DNA of 64,000 nucleotides from Streptomyces sp. CB02923 (GTDB lineage: Bacteria; Actinomycetota; Actinomycetes; Streptomycetales; Streptomycetaceae). Positions 49,183 to 57,321 of the stretch are shown here, piece after piece. Position 1 is the stretch's first letter; each line of letters starts with the position of its first letter. A model generated the notes under the pieces. The model did no database searches and was not told the DNA's origin. It worked only from the letters and a program-made list of their open reading frames with translations. The DNA lies in the NCBI RefSeq assembly GCF_001905005.1, contig NZ_LWKZ01000027.1, forward strand, positions 124,001 through 188,000. The letters are read 5' to 3'. The position numbers were made by a program, and so were the translations under genes.

Positions 49183-49626
49183 AAGCAGCGGGACATCGGG
49201 GGCAATGGCCGTCGCGAGTGGCACGGCAAGAACGAAGGCACCGGCCCGCAGAGTGGTCAGCGCTCTGTCGGCCATGCCGGAGTCGGCGCCGGAGATGTGC
49301 GTGAACGTTTCCGTCATGCCGGGCAGCCCGGCGGCAACCTGGACGTACACGGCGTGCGGGGCGGAGGCGGGTTCGGCGAGGTGTCCGGCCTGCTCGCTCT
49401 CCAGGACGAGCGCGGTGAGCGCCTCCGGCTCGGCGGTCAACCGGCACGCCGAGGACCGTAGAGCCCGCTGGACAGGCAAAACGGGCACGTCACCGAACTG
49501 GAACCAAGGTCGCTCCGCTACCGGTGTTTTCCGTTCGGATGCTCCCCGAGGGCCGGTCCCCGCCGGGCCCGGCGGAACCCGCCCGACAACTGTGGATCTC
49601 TGGTGACCACATGACAGACTGTCACC
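49183..49626. other. Intergenic region with a coding-like minus-strand fragment
   Basis: No complete gene. Minus-strand 49190-49510 reads as a plausible protein piece (PWFQFGDVPVLPVQRAL, ALTALVLESEQAGHLAEPA, APHAVYVQVAAGLPGMTE, MADRALTTLRAGAFVLAVP) with sensible composition but no local stop and no recognised family. It may be a truncated gene remnant continuing the decay seen around 47000. Confidence 0.35.
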
Positions 49627-49881
49627 ATGTCTCCGACCCGTTCCCAGGCCGAACGCGACGCGATGACCGTCGAGATCGGTTTCGCCCTGCTGACCGGTGT
49701 GTTCGCGGCCGTCCTCGCGTTCGGCGTGGTCGTGAGTCCCCTGTTCTTCATCGGTCCGGACCGGACCTGGACGGGGGTGTTCCTGGCGGCGGCCGGAAGC
49801 GCGGCGGGGGTCGCGTTCGTGTGGCGGGTGGTGCGTGTCCTGCGCCGATTCACCGGCCGGCGCTCCGGGCAGGGCCGGTAG
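49627..49881 (+). CDS. DUF6332 family small membrane protein
   Basis: 84 residues with two helices (EIGFALLTGVFAAVLAFGVVV and WTGVFLAAAGSAAGVAFVWRVV). The N-terminal QAERDAMTVEIGFALLTG segment fits the Streptomyces DUF6332 family. Function unknown. Basic C-terminal tail. Confidence 0.75.
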   Translation: MSPTRSQAERDAMTVEIGFALLTGVFAAVLAFGVVVSPLFFIGPDRTWTGVFLAAAGSAAGVAFVWRVVRVLRRFTGRRSGQGR

Positions 49882-49928
49882 GGCGCTTCCGACGGATCTC
49901 CGCGGCCTCGGCACGCCCGGTACGCACC

Positions 49929-49963
49929 CCGGCCCGGCCGGCCGGAGAGCGCTCCCGGGCCGG
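49929..49963. terminator. Possible hairpin between convergent genes
   Basis: ccggccc / gggccgg, 7-bp perfect arms with a 21-nt loop, between the DUF6332 and response-regulator stops. Confidence 0.35.
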
Positions 49964-49971
49964 ACGGGCGG

Positions 49972-50637
49972 CTACCCGAGCCACCCCGGGCGCACCAGAC
50001 CCGACTCGTAGGCCAGCACGACCAGTTGGGCCCGGTCCCGGGCGCCCAGCTTGACCATCGTGCGGCTGACGTGGGTCTTGGCGGTCAGCGGGCTGACGAC
50101 CAGACGGCGGGCGATCTCCTCGTTCGACATCCCGATGCCGACGAGAGCCATCACCTCCCGCTCCCGCTCGGTGAGCGCGGCCAGCGTGCCGTCGGCCGCC
50201 GGTTCCTTGGAGCGGGCGGCGAACTCGGCGATCAGCCGGCGGGTCACGCCCGGGGAGAGCAGCGCGTCGCCCTCGACCACGGCGCGTACGGCCCGCACGA
50301 GTTCCTCCGGCTCGGTGTCCTTGACCAGGAACCCGGAGGCGCCGCAGCGGATCGCCTCGAAGACGTACTCGTCCAGCTCGAAGGTGGTGAGCATGACGAC
50401 CTTCACGGCGGACAGCCGGGGGTCCTCGGTGATCTGGCGGGTGGCGGCGAGACCGTCCAGCACCGGCATCCGGATGTCCATCAGGACGGTGTCGGGCCGC
50501 AGCTCGCGCAGGGCGACGAGCGCTTCCTCGCCGTCCGCCGCCTCGCCGACGACCTCGATGTCGGGCTGGGCGTCCAGCAGGGCCCGGAATCCGGCGCGGA
50601 CCAGCAGCTGGTCGTCGGCGAGCAGTACCCGGATCAC
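49972..50637 (-). CDS. NarL/LuxR-type two-component response regulator
   Basis: 221 residues from GTG 50637, overlapping the kinase stop (GTGA). Receiver domain with LLADDQLLVRAGFRALL, phospho-acceptor Asp54 in VLMDIRMPVLDGL, and the signalling Thr and Lys in MLTTFELDEY and FLVKDTEPEEL. The C-terminal LuxR HTH is LTEREREVMALVGIGMSNEEIARRL with SPLTAKTHVSRTMVKL. Partner of the adjacent HisKA_3 kinase. Typical targets are antibiotic or stress genes; none is adjacent in a clear operon. Confidence 0.93.
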   Translation of the reverse strand: MIRVLLADDQLLVRAGFRALLDAQPDIEVVGEAADGEEALVALRELRPDTVLMDIRMPVLDGLAATRQITEDPRLSAVKVVMLTTFELDEYVFEAIRCGASGFLVKDTEPEELVRAVRAVVEGDALLSPGVTRRLIAEFAARSKEPAADGTLAALTEREREVMALVGIGMSNEEIARRLVVSPLTAKTHVSRTMVKLGARDRAQLVVLAYESGLVRPGWLG

Positions 50638-51974
50638 GACTCCTCCTCGGTGGCGTGGGGCTTCACCGTATCCGGAGCGTGCGCGGCACCGGGCCGCTGC
50701 GGCTCCGGTGGCCCGGCGGGTGTCGCGGGGCGCAGCGGGACGCGGGCGTGCACCCGGAATCCGCCGTCCGGGCGTGGCCCCGCCTCGACGGTGCCGCCGA
50801 GTGCGGCGGCGCGTTCCCGCATGCCGATCAGGCCGTTGCCGCCCCCGATGACGTCTCCGGCGCGCCCGGCCGCGGTCGCCGGACCGTCGTCGTCCACCGT
50901 GATCTCCAACGCGTCGGTGCGGTGCCCGAGCCGGACCCGGGCGGTGCGGGACCCGGAGTGCCGCACGATGTTGGTCAGCGCCTCCTGGACGATCCGGAAG
51001 GCGGCCAGGTCGGCGCCCGGAGCGAGGCCGGTGCGGGCGCCGCTCTCGGTGACCTCCACCGTGAGCCCGGCGCCCGCGGCCTGCTCGCGGAGTTCGGGCA
51101 GCCGGTCCAGGCCGGGTGCGGGGGCGCGCGGGGCGTCGCCGGGGGTCCGCAGCGTGTCCAGGACCTGTCGGACCTCGCCCAGTGCTTCCTTGCTGGCGGC
51201 CTTGATGGTGGTCAGGGCGGTGCGGGCCTGTTCGGGGTCGGCGTCCAGGAGGGCGAGGCCGACGCCCGCCTGGACGTTGATGACGGAGATGCTGTGCGCG
51301 AGCACGTCGTGCAGTTCGCGGGCGATCCGCAGCCGTTCCTCGTCGGCCCGCCGCCGCTCGGCGGCCATCCGCTCGGCGCGTATCCGCGCGAACTGTTCCC
51401 GGCGTACGCGCGCCAGCTCGGAGACCGCCACGACCGCCGCCACGACGGCCGTGACGAACAGCTGCTCTCCCCAGGGCGCGGGCCGGTCGCCCGGCGGCGG
51501 CAGCCAGCGGTACAGCCAGTGGCCGACCAGGAGGTGGCTCGCCCAGACCAGACCGACGCCGGTCCAGGCCGCCGTGCGGTGCCCGGCGACGATGCCCGCG
51601 AAGCAGCCGAAGGCGACGACGAACAGGACCGGACCGTACGGATATCCGGCGGCGAGATAGACGGAGCAGACGACGGCGGTGCCGAGGGCGACGGTACGCG
51701 GGTGGCGGTGCCGCAGGAGCAGCAGGGCCGCGCCCGCGATCAGCAGCGTGTACGCGAGCGGGCCGAGGTCGGCGCGGCCGGGCTGCCCCTTCGCGGCGAA
51801 CCGCGTGCCGACCAGCACGAACACGGTCAGCCAGACCGTCGAGAACCAGGGCAGCCGGGCACCGCCCCAGGCTCCGGGGTGAACACCCCCCGCCGCCCGC
51901 CACCCGCCCGGACGCGGGCCGCCCGGTCGCGGGCCCTGGCAGAACCGCGCCCACCGCGGCCGTCCGTCGTCCAT
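50634..51974 (-). CDS. Sensor histidine kinase (HisKA_3/NarL-type partner)
   Basis: 446 residues. About five or six N-terminal helices (residues 44-190) form a membrane sensor with no large extracellular domain. HisKA_3 dimerisation with ERLRIARELHDVLAHSISV (phospho-acceptor His222), and a HATPase with FRIVQEALTNIVRHSGS (N-box), VDDDGPA and GGGNGLIGMRERAAALGG. A Pro-rich tail follows. Typical DesK-like streptomycete kinase; stimulus probably at the membrane. Forms an operon with the response regulator. Confidence 0.92.
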   Translation of the reverse strand: MDDGRPRWARFCQGPRPGGPRPGGWRAAGGVHPGAWGGARLPWFSTVWLTVFVLVGTRFAAKGQPGRADLGPLAYTLLIAGAALLLLRHRHPRTVALGTAVVCSVYLAAGYPYGPVLFVVAFGCFAGIVAGHRTAAWTGVGLVWASHLLVGHWLYRWLPPPGDRPAPWGEQLFVTAVVAAVVAVSELARVRREQFARIRAERMAAERRRADEERLRIARELHDVLAHSISVINVQAGVGLALLDADPEQARTALTTIKAASKEALGEVRQVLDTLRTPGDAPRAPAPGLDRLPELREQAAGAGLTVEVTESGARTGLAPGADLAAFRIVQEALTNIVRHSGSRTARVRLGHRTDALEITVDDDGPATAAGRAGDVIGGGNGLIGMRERAAALGGTVEAGPRPDGGFRVHARVPLRPATPAGPPEPQRPGAAHAPDTVKPHATEEES

Positions 51975-52057
51975 GCCGCCACGCTAGACCGGCGCACCGT
52001 ACGGGGGCGTCAGCCCGGCGTGGTGATCACGCGTACTCCGCGGGGAGTAGCTCCGGG

Positions 52058-52165
52058 GAGCGGCCGGAGGAAGTCGCCTGCGGGGTACGGCCACAGGAGG
52101 CTGCCCGCGGGGAGCGGCCGCAGAAAGTCGGCTGCGGGGAGTGGCCGCAGGGAGTAGCCGACGAC
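52058..52165. repeat. 27-bp tandem repeat, four copies
   Basis: Units at 52058, 52085, 52112 and 52139, each beginning g(a/t)(g/a)cggcc-like and ending gcggg except the last. Identity between units is about 70-85%. Confidence 0.85.
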
Positions 52166-52229
52166 GGCGGCATCGCCGACACTGTTCGCCACCGGGGCAC
52201 GGCTCCCCCGCCGGGAGACACCCCGTCAC

Positions 52230-52336
52230 CCCGTACAGGAGCACCCCGTACGGGAGCGCCCCCGTACAGAAGCGCCCACGGACAAGAACGCCCCCGTACA
52301 AGAACACCCCATACAGGAGCCCCATCCCAGAGCACC
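52230..52336. repeat. 15-16-bp degenerate tandem repeat
   Basis: About six units of the type ccccgtacaggagca / cccgtacaagaacac in series. Confidence 0.75.
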
Positions 52337-52342
52337 CCTCCC

Positions 52343-52376
52343 CCGGAAGCCCCGCTTCTCCCGGAAGCCCCGCTTC
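52343..52376. repeat. 18-bp tandem repeat, two copies
   Basis: ccggaagccccgcttc occurs at 52343 and 52361. Confidence 0.8.
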
Positions 52377-52400
52377 CGCCGACGCCCAGGAGGCCGCCCG

Positions 52401-52871
52401 ATGACGACCACCCCTGCCTACGACAAGCCCGGCCGCCTCACCGTCCGTCTGAACGGTGTGATCGGCTGGTTCGCCCGCCACGGTGTCAGCTTCGCCGGGG
52501 CCGCGGACCTGGCGGTGCGGGGACGTACGAGCGGTACGTGGCGGCGCGTCCCGGTCAATCCGCTGACGTACCGGGGCAGCACGTACCTGGTGTCCGCCCG
52601 CGGCACGTCGGCGTGGGTGCGCAATCTGCGGGCGGCGGGCGGGGGCACGCTGCGCGTCGGCCGGCGCACCCGGAGCTTCACGGCCGAGGAGCTGCCTGCC
52701 GCCGAGACCCCGGAGCTGCTGCGCGCCTACCTGAAACGGTGGGGCTGGGAGGTGAAGCTGCACTTCGGCGGGGCGGGCACGGACTCCTCCGACGAGGAAC
52801 TGCTCGCGGTGGCGCCCGGCCACCCGGTCTTCAGGCTGACGTTCGCCGCATCGGAGCCCGAGCCGTCCTGA
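52401..52871 (+). CDS. F420-dependent nitroreductase-family (DDN-type) oxidoreductase
   Basis: 156 residues from ATG 52401, 7 nt after AGGAGG. Split-barrel flavin/deazaflavin family related to Mycobacterium Ddn: DLAVRGRTSGTWRRVPVNPL, YRGSTYLVSARGTSAWVRNLRAAGGGTLRVG and a WGWEVKLHF segment match. These use reduced coenzyme F420 to reduce quinones or other substrates. Substrate unknown. Convergent with the geranylgeranyl-reductase-like gene. Confidence 0.88.
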   Translation: MTTTPAYDKPGRLTVRLNGVIGWFARHGVSFAGAADLAVRGRTSGTWRRVPVNPLTYRGSTYLVSARGTSAWVRNLRAAGGGTLRVGRRTRSFTAEELPAAETPELLRAYLKRWGWEVKLHFGGAGTDSSDEELLAVAPGHPVFRLTFAASEPEPS

Positions 52872-52916
52872 GGACGGCCCCGGCCCCGCCGCGACCGAAC
52901 CCGCCCGCCCCGGGCC

Positions 52917-54119
52917 CTACCGGTCCAACGTCCCCAGCGCCCGCCGCGCGACCGGATGCGTACGGACGATCTCGGCCAGCGTCGTCGTGCCGCGGACGAT
53001 CTTCGCGAAGGCGTGCCAGGCCGGGCGGAAGCCGGTGAGGGCCGCGTGGATCATGCCGGGGCGGCGGGAGAAGAGGGTGAGCATACGGCGCCCGACGCCC
53101 ATCTCCACCCCGAGCCCGGCCTTGATCGCGAAGGCGTAGTTCAGGGCCTGGCGGCGCGCGTCCACCGCGTCGTTGGCCTCCGCGACGCGGGCCGCCCACT
53201 CCCCCGCGAGCCGCCCCGACCGCAGCGCGAAGGAGATGCCCTCGCGGGTCCACGGCTCCAGCAGTCCGGCGGCGTCGCCGCAGACCAGGACGCGGCCGCG
53301 GGAGAGCGGCGAGTCCTCGGCGCGGCAGCGGGTCAGGTGCCCGGAGGAGATGTCCGGCTCGAAGCCCGCGAGGCCGAGCCGGCCGATGAAGTCGTCCAGG
53401 TAGCGCTTGGTCGCGGCGCCCTCGCCGCGGGCCGAGATCACGCCGACGGTGAGGGTGTCGCCCTTGGGGAAGACCCAGCCGTAGCTGCCCGGGATCGGGC
53501 CCCAGTCGATGAGCACCCGCCCGGCCCAGTCCTCGGCGACCGTCGGCGGTACCGGGATCTCGGCCTCCAGGCCCAGGTCGACCTGGTCCATCTTCACGCC
53601 GACGTGGGCGCCTATCCGGCTGGCGCTGCCGTCCGCGCCGACCACCGCGCGGGCCAGCACCACCTCGCCGTCGCCCAGCACCACGGCGACGGTCCGCCGG
53701 TCGGGCACCGCCGAGCCGTGCTGTTCGACCCGGGAGACCGTGGCGCCCGTACGGAGCTCGGCTCCGGCGTCCTGGGCGGTCTTGACCAGCTGGGCGTCGA
53801 ACTCGGGGCGGTTGATCAGCCCGAACAGCATGTTCTTGGAGCGGCGGGTGCGGGTCAGCTTCCCGTTCAGGGAGAACGTCACCGCGTGCACGCGGTCGCG
53901 CAGCGGCAGGTCGAAGCCGGGTGGCAACGCGTCGCGGGACGGTCCGATGATGCCGCCGCCACAGGTCTTGTAGCGGGGCAGGTCGGCTTTCTCCAGGAGC
54001 AGCACCCGGCGTCCCGTACATGCCGCGGCGTAGGCGGCCGACGCTCCGGCGGGCCCCGCGCCCACCACCACGACGTCCCACACCTGCTGGTTCTCCTCGG
54101 CTGCGCTGTCGCTGCTCAC
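52917..54119 (-). CDS. Geranylgeranyl reductase-family FAD oxidoreductase
   Basis: 400 residues from GTG 54119. FAD motif WDVVVVGAGPAGASAAYAAA at about residues 14-33, the family PRYKTCGGG (KxCGG) near the substrate cavity, AVVGADGSASRIG (DG motif) and VLVCGDAAGLLEPWTREGISFAL (GD motif). Closest well-known types are geranylgeranyl reductases acting on isoprenoid chains of quinones or lipids, here probably menaquinone side-chain or a secondary-metabolite isoprenoid. It is divergent from an M20 peptidase gene. Confidence 0.88.
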   Translation of the reverse strand: MSSDSAAEENQQVWDVVVVGAGPAGASAAYAAACTGRRVLLLEKADLPRYKTCGGGIIGPSRDALPPGFDLPLRDRVHAVTFSLNGKLTRTRRSKNMLFGLINRPEFDAQLVKTAQDAGAELRTGATVSRVEQHGSAVPDRRTVAVVLGDGEVVLARAVVGADGSASRIGAHVGVKMDQVDLGLEAEIPVPPTVAEDWAGRVLIDWGPIPGSYGWVFPKGDTLTVGVISARGEGAATKRYLDDFIGRLGLAGFEPDISSGHLTRCRAEDSPLSRGRVLVCGDAAGLLEPWTREGISFALRSGRLAGEWAARVAEANDAVDARRQALNYAFAIKAGLGVEMGVGRRMLTLFSRRPGMIHAALTGFRPAWHAFAKIVRGTTTLAEIVRTHPVARRALGTLDR

Positions 54120-54311
54120 CTGTGCTTCTGCTCCCGTTCGATGCCTTGCTGCGCGTACCGCCCGCATCCTACGGCGCGCCGCCGGACGGTCTTCCTGTGG
54201 GAAGATCGGCCCCAGAATCGCCCGTACGTACGGTTGGTCCGGTGGGGTAGAACCGGACGGACCGGCACGTGAGACCCACGTGTACAACGCCGCGCCCACA
54301 AGGAGCGTTCC

Positions 54312-55685
54312 ATGCCTGAAAGCCCGCTCGCGCAAACCGTCGCCTCGCTGCAGTCCCGGGCCAGGACCGAGCTGGCCGAGCTGGTGGCCTTCAAGTCGGT
54401 CGCCGATCCGGCGCAGTTCCCGCGCAGTGAGTGCGAGGCCGCCGCAGAGTGGGTCGCGGGCGCACTGCGCTCCGAGGGCTTCACGGATGTGGCGCTGCTG
54501 GACACCCCGGACGGCACGCAGTCCGTGTACGGCTTCCTGCCGGGGCCCGCCGGGGCGCCGACCGTGCTGCTGTACGCGCACTACGACGTGCAGCCGCCGC
54601 TGGACGAGTCCGCCTGGATATCGCCGCCGTTCGAACTGACCGAGCGGGACGGCCGCTGGTACGGGCGCGGTGCCGCCGACTGCAAGGGCGGCCTGATCAT
54701 GCACCTGACGGCGCTGCGGGCGCTCAAGGAGCACGGCGGCGTCCCGGTCAACGTCAAGGTGATCGTGGAGGGCTCGGAGGAGCAGAGCACCGGCGGCCTG
54801 GAGCAGTACGCCGAGGCCCACCCCGAGCTGCTGACCGCCGACACCATCGTCATCGGTGACACGGGCAACTTCCGCGTCGGCCTGCCGACGGTGACGGCGA
54901 CGCTGCGCGGTATGACGGTGGTCCGCGTCCAGGTGGACACCCTGGAGGGCAATCTGCACTCCGGCCAGTTCGGCGGGGCGGCCCCGGACGCGCTGGCGGC
55001 GCTGATCCGCGTACTGGACTCGCTGCGGGCCGAGGACGGCACGACGACCGTCGACGGTCTGGAGCCGGACGCGTGCTGGGACGGCCTGCAGTACCCGGAG
55101 GAGGAGTTCCGCAAGGACGCCAAGGTGCTCGACGGCGTCGCCCTGACCGGCAGCGGTACGGTCGCCGACCGGATCTGGGCGCGCCCCGCCGTCACCGTCC
55201 TCGGCATCGACTGCCCGCCGGTGGTCGGCGCCACGCCGTCCGTGCAGGCGGGCGCGCGGGCGCTGGTGAGCCTGCGGATTCCGCCGGGCACGGACGCGGT
55301 GAAGGCGTCCGAGCTGCTCACCGCGCACCTGGAGAAGGCCGCCCCGTGGGGCGCGCGGGTCACCGTCGAGCAGATCGGGCAGGGCCAGCCGTTCCGCACC
55401 GACACCGGCAGCCCGGCGTACGCGTCGATGGCGGAGGCGATGCGGGAGGCGTACGACGGCGCCGAGATGCAGACGTCCGGTATGGGCGGTTCGATCCCGC
55501 TGTGCAACACCCTCGCCGCGCTCTACCCGCAGGCCGAGATCCTGCTCATCGGCCTCAGCGAGCCGGAGGCGCAGATCCACGCGGTCAACGAGAGCGTCTC
55601 GCCGCAGGAGCTGGAGCGCCTCTCGCTCGCCGAGGCCCTGTTCCTCCAGCGGTACGCGCGGCAGTCCGGCACCGCCACCGGCTGA
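54312..55685 (+). CDS. M20 family dipeptidase/peptidase
   Basis: 457 residues. Zn-dependent M20 metallopeptidase: YAHYDVQPPL with the metal His/Asp pair, RGAADCKGGL (bridging Asp), VIVEGSEEQSTGG (catalytic and metal Glu), IVIGDTG and the dimerisation lid domain around LHSGQFGG. Typical for CNDP-like dipeptidases or acylamino-acid hydrolases. ATG 54312 follows aaggagcg. Its stop lies in a 28-bp tandem repeat that duplicates the TGA. Confidence 0.93.
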   Translation: MPESPLAQTVASLQSRARTELAELVAFKSVADPAQFPRSECEAAAEWVAGALRSEGFTDVALLDTPDGTQSVYGFLPGPAGAPTVLLYAHYDVQPPLDESAWISPPFELTERDGRWYGRGAADCKGGLIMHLTALRALKEHGGVPVNVKVIVEGSEEQSTGGLEQYAEAHPELLTADTIVIGDTGNFRVGLPTVTATLRGMTVVRVQVDTLEGNLHSGQFGGAAPDALAALIRVLDSLRAEDGTTTVDGLEPDACWDGLQYPEEEFRKDAKVLDGVALTGSGTVADRIWARPAVTVLGIDCPPVVGATPSVQAGARALVSLRIPPGTDAVKASELLTAHLEKAAPWGARVTVEQIGQGQPFRTDTGSPAYASMAEAMREAYDGAEMQTSGMGGSIPLCNTLAALYPQAEILLIGLSEPEAQIHAVNESVSPQELERLSLAEALFLQRYARQSGTATG

Positions 55686-55749
55686 GCACCCCTACGGCAC
55701 GGGCACCGGCTGAGCACCCCTACGGCACGGGCACCGGCTGAGCACCCGT
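55682..55749. repeat. 28-bp tandem repeat starting at the M20 peptidase stop
   Basis: ctgagcacccctacggcac-type units at 55682 and 55710 plus a partial third at 55738. Each carries a TGA, in successive frames because 28 is not a multiple of three. Confidence 0.88.
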
Positions 55750-55761
55750 ACGACGCGAACG

Positions 55762-55794
55762 CCGGCCGGGGGCCCTTCCGCCGCCCCCGGCCGG
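55762..55794. terminator. 11-bp perfect stem-loop between convergent genes
   Basis: ccggccggggg (55762-55772) pairs with 55784-55794 around an 11-nt loop. Confidence 0.8.
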
Positions 55795-55801
55795 TGCCGC
55801 C

Positions 55802-56827
55802 TCATCCCACAGGGACGCCCGCCTCAAGATTGAGCGGGCGTCCCTGTTCGCGTGCGCGCAGGGCCCAGCGGAGCCGGTTCCAGCGGACCGGGGGCAGCAT
55901 GTCCGCCGCCTCCTCCTCGGTGGCGAACCGCCAGTCCCGCAGTTCGGGTCCCGGCAGCAGCAGATCGCGGATCTGCTCGCCCGCCAGCCGCCCGCCGTCG
56001 AAGAGCATCCGCAGCCCCCCGAAGCCGGGCGGCACGGGTGGTTCCCAGTCCAGCACCAGCAGCCGTGGCGCGCTGCGCAGCCGGATGCCCAGTTCCTCGG
56101 TCACCTCGCGCAGCCCCGCGCGGGCCGGCGGCTCGCCCGGCTCCACGACGCCGCCGGGGAACTCCCAGCCCGGCTTGTACGTCGGGTCCACCAGGAGCAC
56201 CCGGTCGGCGTCGTCGAAGAGCAGTACCCCGGCCGCCAGGGTCTCCGCCGTGGGCTCCGGTGTCTGCACGATGTCGCAGGCCCCGGCGCCGGTGCGGACC
56301 GCTTCCGCGACCCGCTCGGCGGTCTCTCGGGGCGTCAGCCGGGCGGTGTCGATGACGTGCGCGTCCTGCTTGAGCCAGCCGAGCGCGTCCTCGTACGACT
56401 CCAGGTGTGCGCGCTGCCGGGCGGCCGTGTCGCCCGCCGGGCCCCCGGTACGGCCGGCACGGCCCGCCCGCTCGCGGAGGATCGTTTCCTCCGCGTGCAG
56501 CAGGACATGGCGTACCGGCACCCGGCGCGAGGCGAGGCCGCCGAATATCTCGTCCCGGTAGTCCTGGCGCAGCAGCGGCATGGGGGTGATGAGCGGCCCC
56601 GGCACCTCGTTGAGCAGGGCGGCGGCCGTGTCCACGACGAGCCGGCGCCAGGACGGCAGGTCCTGGTAGTCGCCGATCTGCGCCAGCCGCGCGGCGGGCA
56701 GCATCAGCCGCAGCTCGCCGCCGACCAGTTCGGGGTCGTAGAGCGTGCTTCCGGGAAGCAGGTCCAGCAGGTGCCGGGCCGCGGTGGACTTTCCCGCACC
56801 GGACGCGCCGTTCAGCCAGACGATCAC
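55802..56827 (-). CDS. P-loop kinase-Nudix hydrolase fusion protein
   Basis: 341 residues from GTG 56827. Residues 1-180 are an AAA-type small-molecule kinase: WLNGASGAGKSTAARHLLDLL (Walker A GASGAGKST) and a lid-like Arg-rich helix. Residues about 190-341 form a Nudix domain: box GGVVEPGEPPARAGLREVTEELG in parts, complete with REVTEE. The two activities may act on the same nucleotide-type metabolite, but no substrate is readable. A 13-bp hairpin lies inside the last codons. Confidence 0.88.
   Translation of the reverse strand: MIVWLNGASGAGKSTAARHLLDLLPGSTLYDPELVGGELRLMLPAARLAQIGDYQDLPSWRRLVVDTAAALLNEVPGPLITPMPLLRQDYRDEIFGGLASRRVPVRHVLLHAEETILRERAGRAGRTGGPAGDTAARQRAHLESYEDALGWLKQDAHVIDTARLTPRETAERVAEAVRTGAGACDIVQTPEPTAETLAAGVLLFDDADRVLLVDPTYKPGWEFPGGVVEPGEPPARAGLREVTEELGIRLRSAPRLLVLDWEPPVPPGFGGLRMLFDGGRLAGEQIRDLLLPGPELRDWRFATEEEAADMLPPVRWNRLRWALRAREQGRPLNLEAGVPVG
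55810..55846. terminator. 13-bp hairpin inside the 3' end of the kinase-Nudix gene
   Basis: cagggacgcccgc (55810-55822) pairs perfectly with 55834-55846 around an 11-nt loop, all within the last 15 codons. Could terminate minus- or plus-strand transcription. Confidence 0.6.
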
Positions 56828-56900
56828 ATTGCCCCCTTGTCCCTAGACCCCTGTGAGTTGCCCGTAACACCCTGCCACGGAAACTTTTGCGGGGACGGGG

Positions 56901-57194
56901 CTATCCGCGTGCTGTCGCAGACGTGGCCTTTTCCACCTTCGGCGCGATCCCGGAAGGTTTGAAGACCCCCTTGTACGCGCTGATCGCGGCCACGGCGGCG
57001 ACGAGGATGCTGGTCACCACGTCCTTTCCGGCGAAGTCCCCGGCGAAGAGCGCACTCCCCAGTCCCACCAGCACCGAGACCATCACCTGCACCAGAGTTC
57101 TGGTGGCGTGCGACCATTGCGGCTGATTCACGACGGAGATGAGCAACGGCGACACGAACCCCACGATCAGCGCCCACATCTGAGCATTCGTCAT
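56901..57194 (-). CDS. Small membrane protein, holin-like size and topology
   Basis: 97 residues from ATG 57194 (ggggagcg upstream). Helices MWALIVGFVSPLLISVV, LVQVMVSVLVGLGSALFA and VVTSILVAAVAAISAYKGVF, the last ending in a basic Lys/Pro tail. Size, three helices and charged tail resemble actinophage holins and small cell-envelope proteins. No lysin gene is beside it, so phage origin is only suggested. Unrecognised otherwise. Confidence 0.65.
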   Translation of the reverse strand: MTNAQMWALIVGFVSPLLISVVNQPQWSHATRTLVQVMVSVLVGLGSALFAGDFAGKDVVTSILVAAVAAISAYKGVFKPSGIAPKVEKATSATARG

Positions 57195-57321
57195 GACGCT
57201 CCCCTTTCCCGCTCGGGATGTAGCCGGAGCGTCTCCGCCCCGGCCGGGCCCGGCAAGGGGCCGCGCACCGATATTCCCCGCGCGGGCGCGCGGTGACACG
57301 GACCGGTCCCCTCATCCCTTG

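Larger units (their letters stand above)
51975..52400. other. Intergenic minisatellite region
   Basis: No convincing gene. It consists largely of three different tandem repeats (27 bp, about 15-16 bp, 18 bp), annotated separately. Frames through the repeats are open on both strands because of the periodicities, but none has gene-like context. The nitroreductase promoter and AGGAGG site lie at the right end. Confidence 0.7.

Noticed and set aside
47860..49914. N-terminal extension of the TetR frame (892 residues)
   Set aside because: Antisense to the monooxygenase; TetR homology starts at GTG 47859 with the exact TetR(B) length.
50638..51954. 660-residue minus-strand frame fused to the response regulator
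   Set aside because: The upstream part overlaps the histidine kinase in another frame and is Arg/Gly/Pro-rich. Motifs clearly assign the kinase to frame 50634-51974 and the regulator to 49972-50637.
52027..52335. Minus-strand frame with CGRSPxxx repeats
   Set aside because: The repeat pattern comes from the 27-bp minisatellite, which stays open in several frames. No signal peptide, ribosome-binding site or family.
52058..52376. Possible CRISPR-like array
   Set aside because: Repeats are contiguous or only 15-27 bp with no unique spacers, and no cas genes are present.
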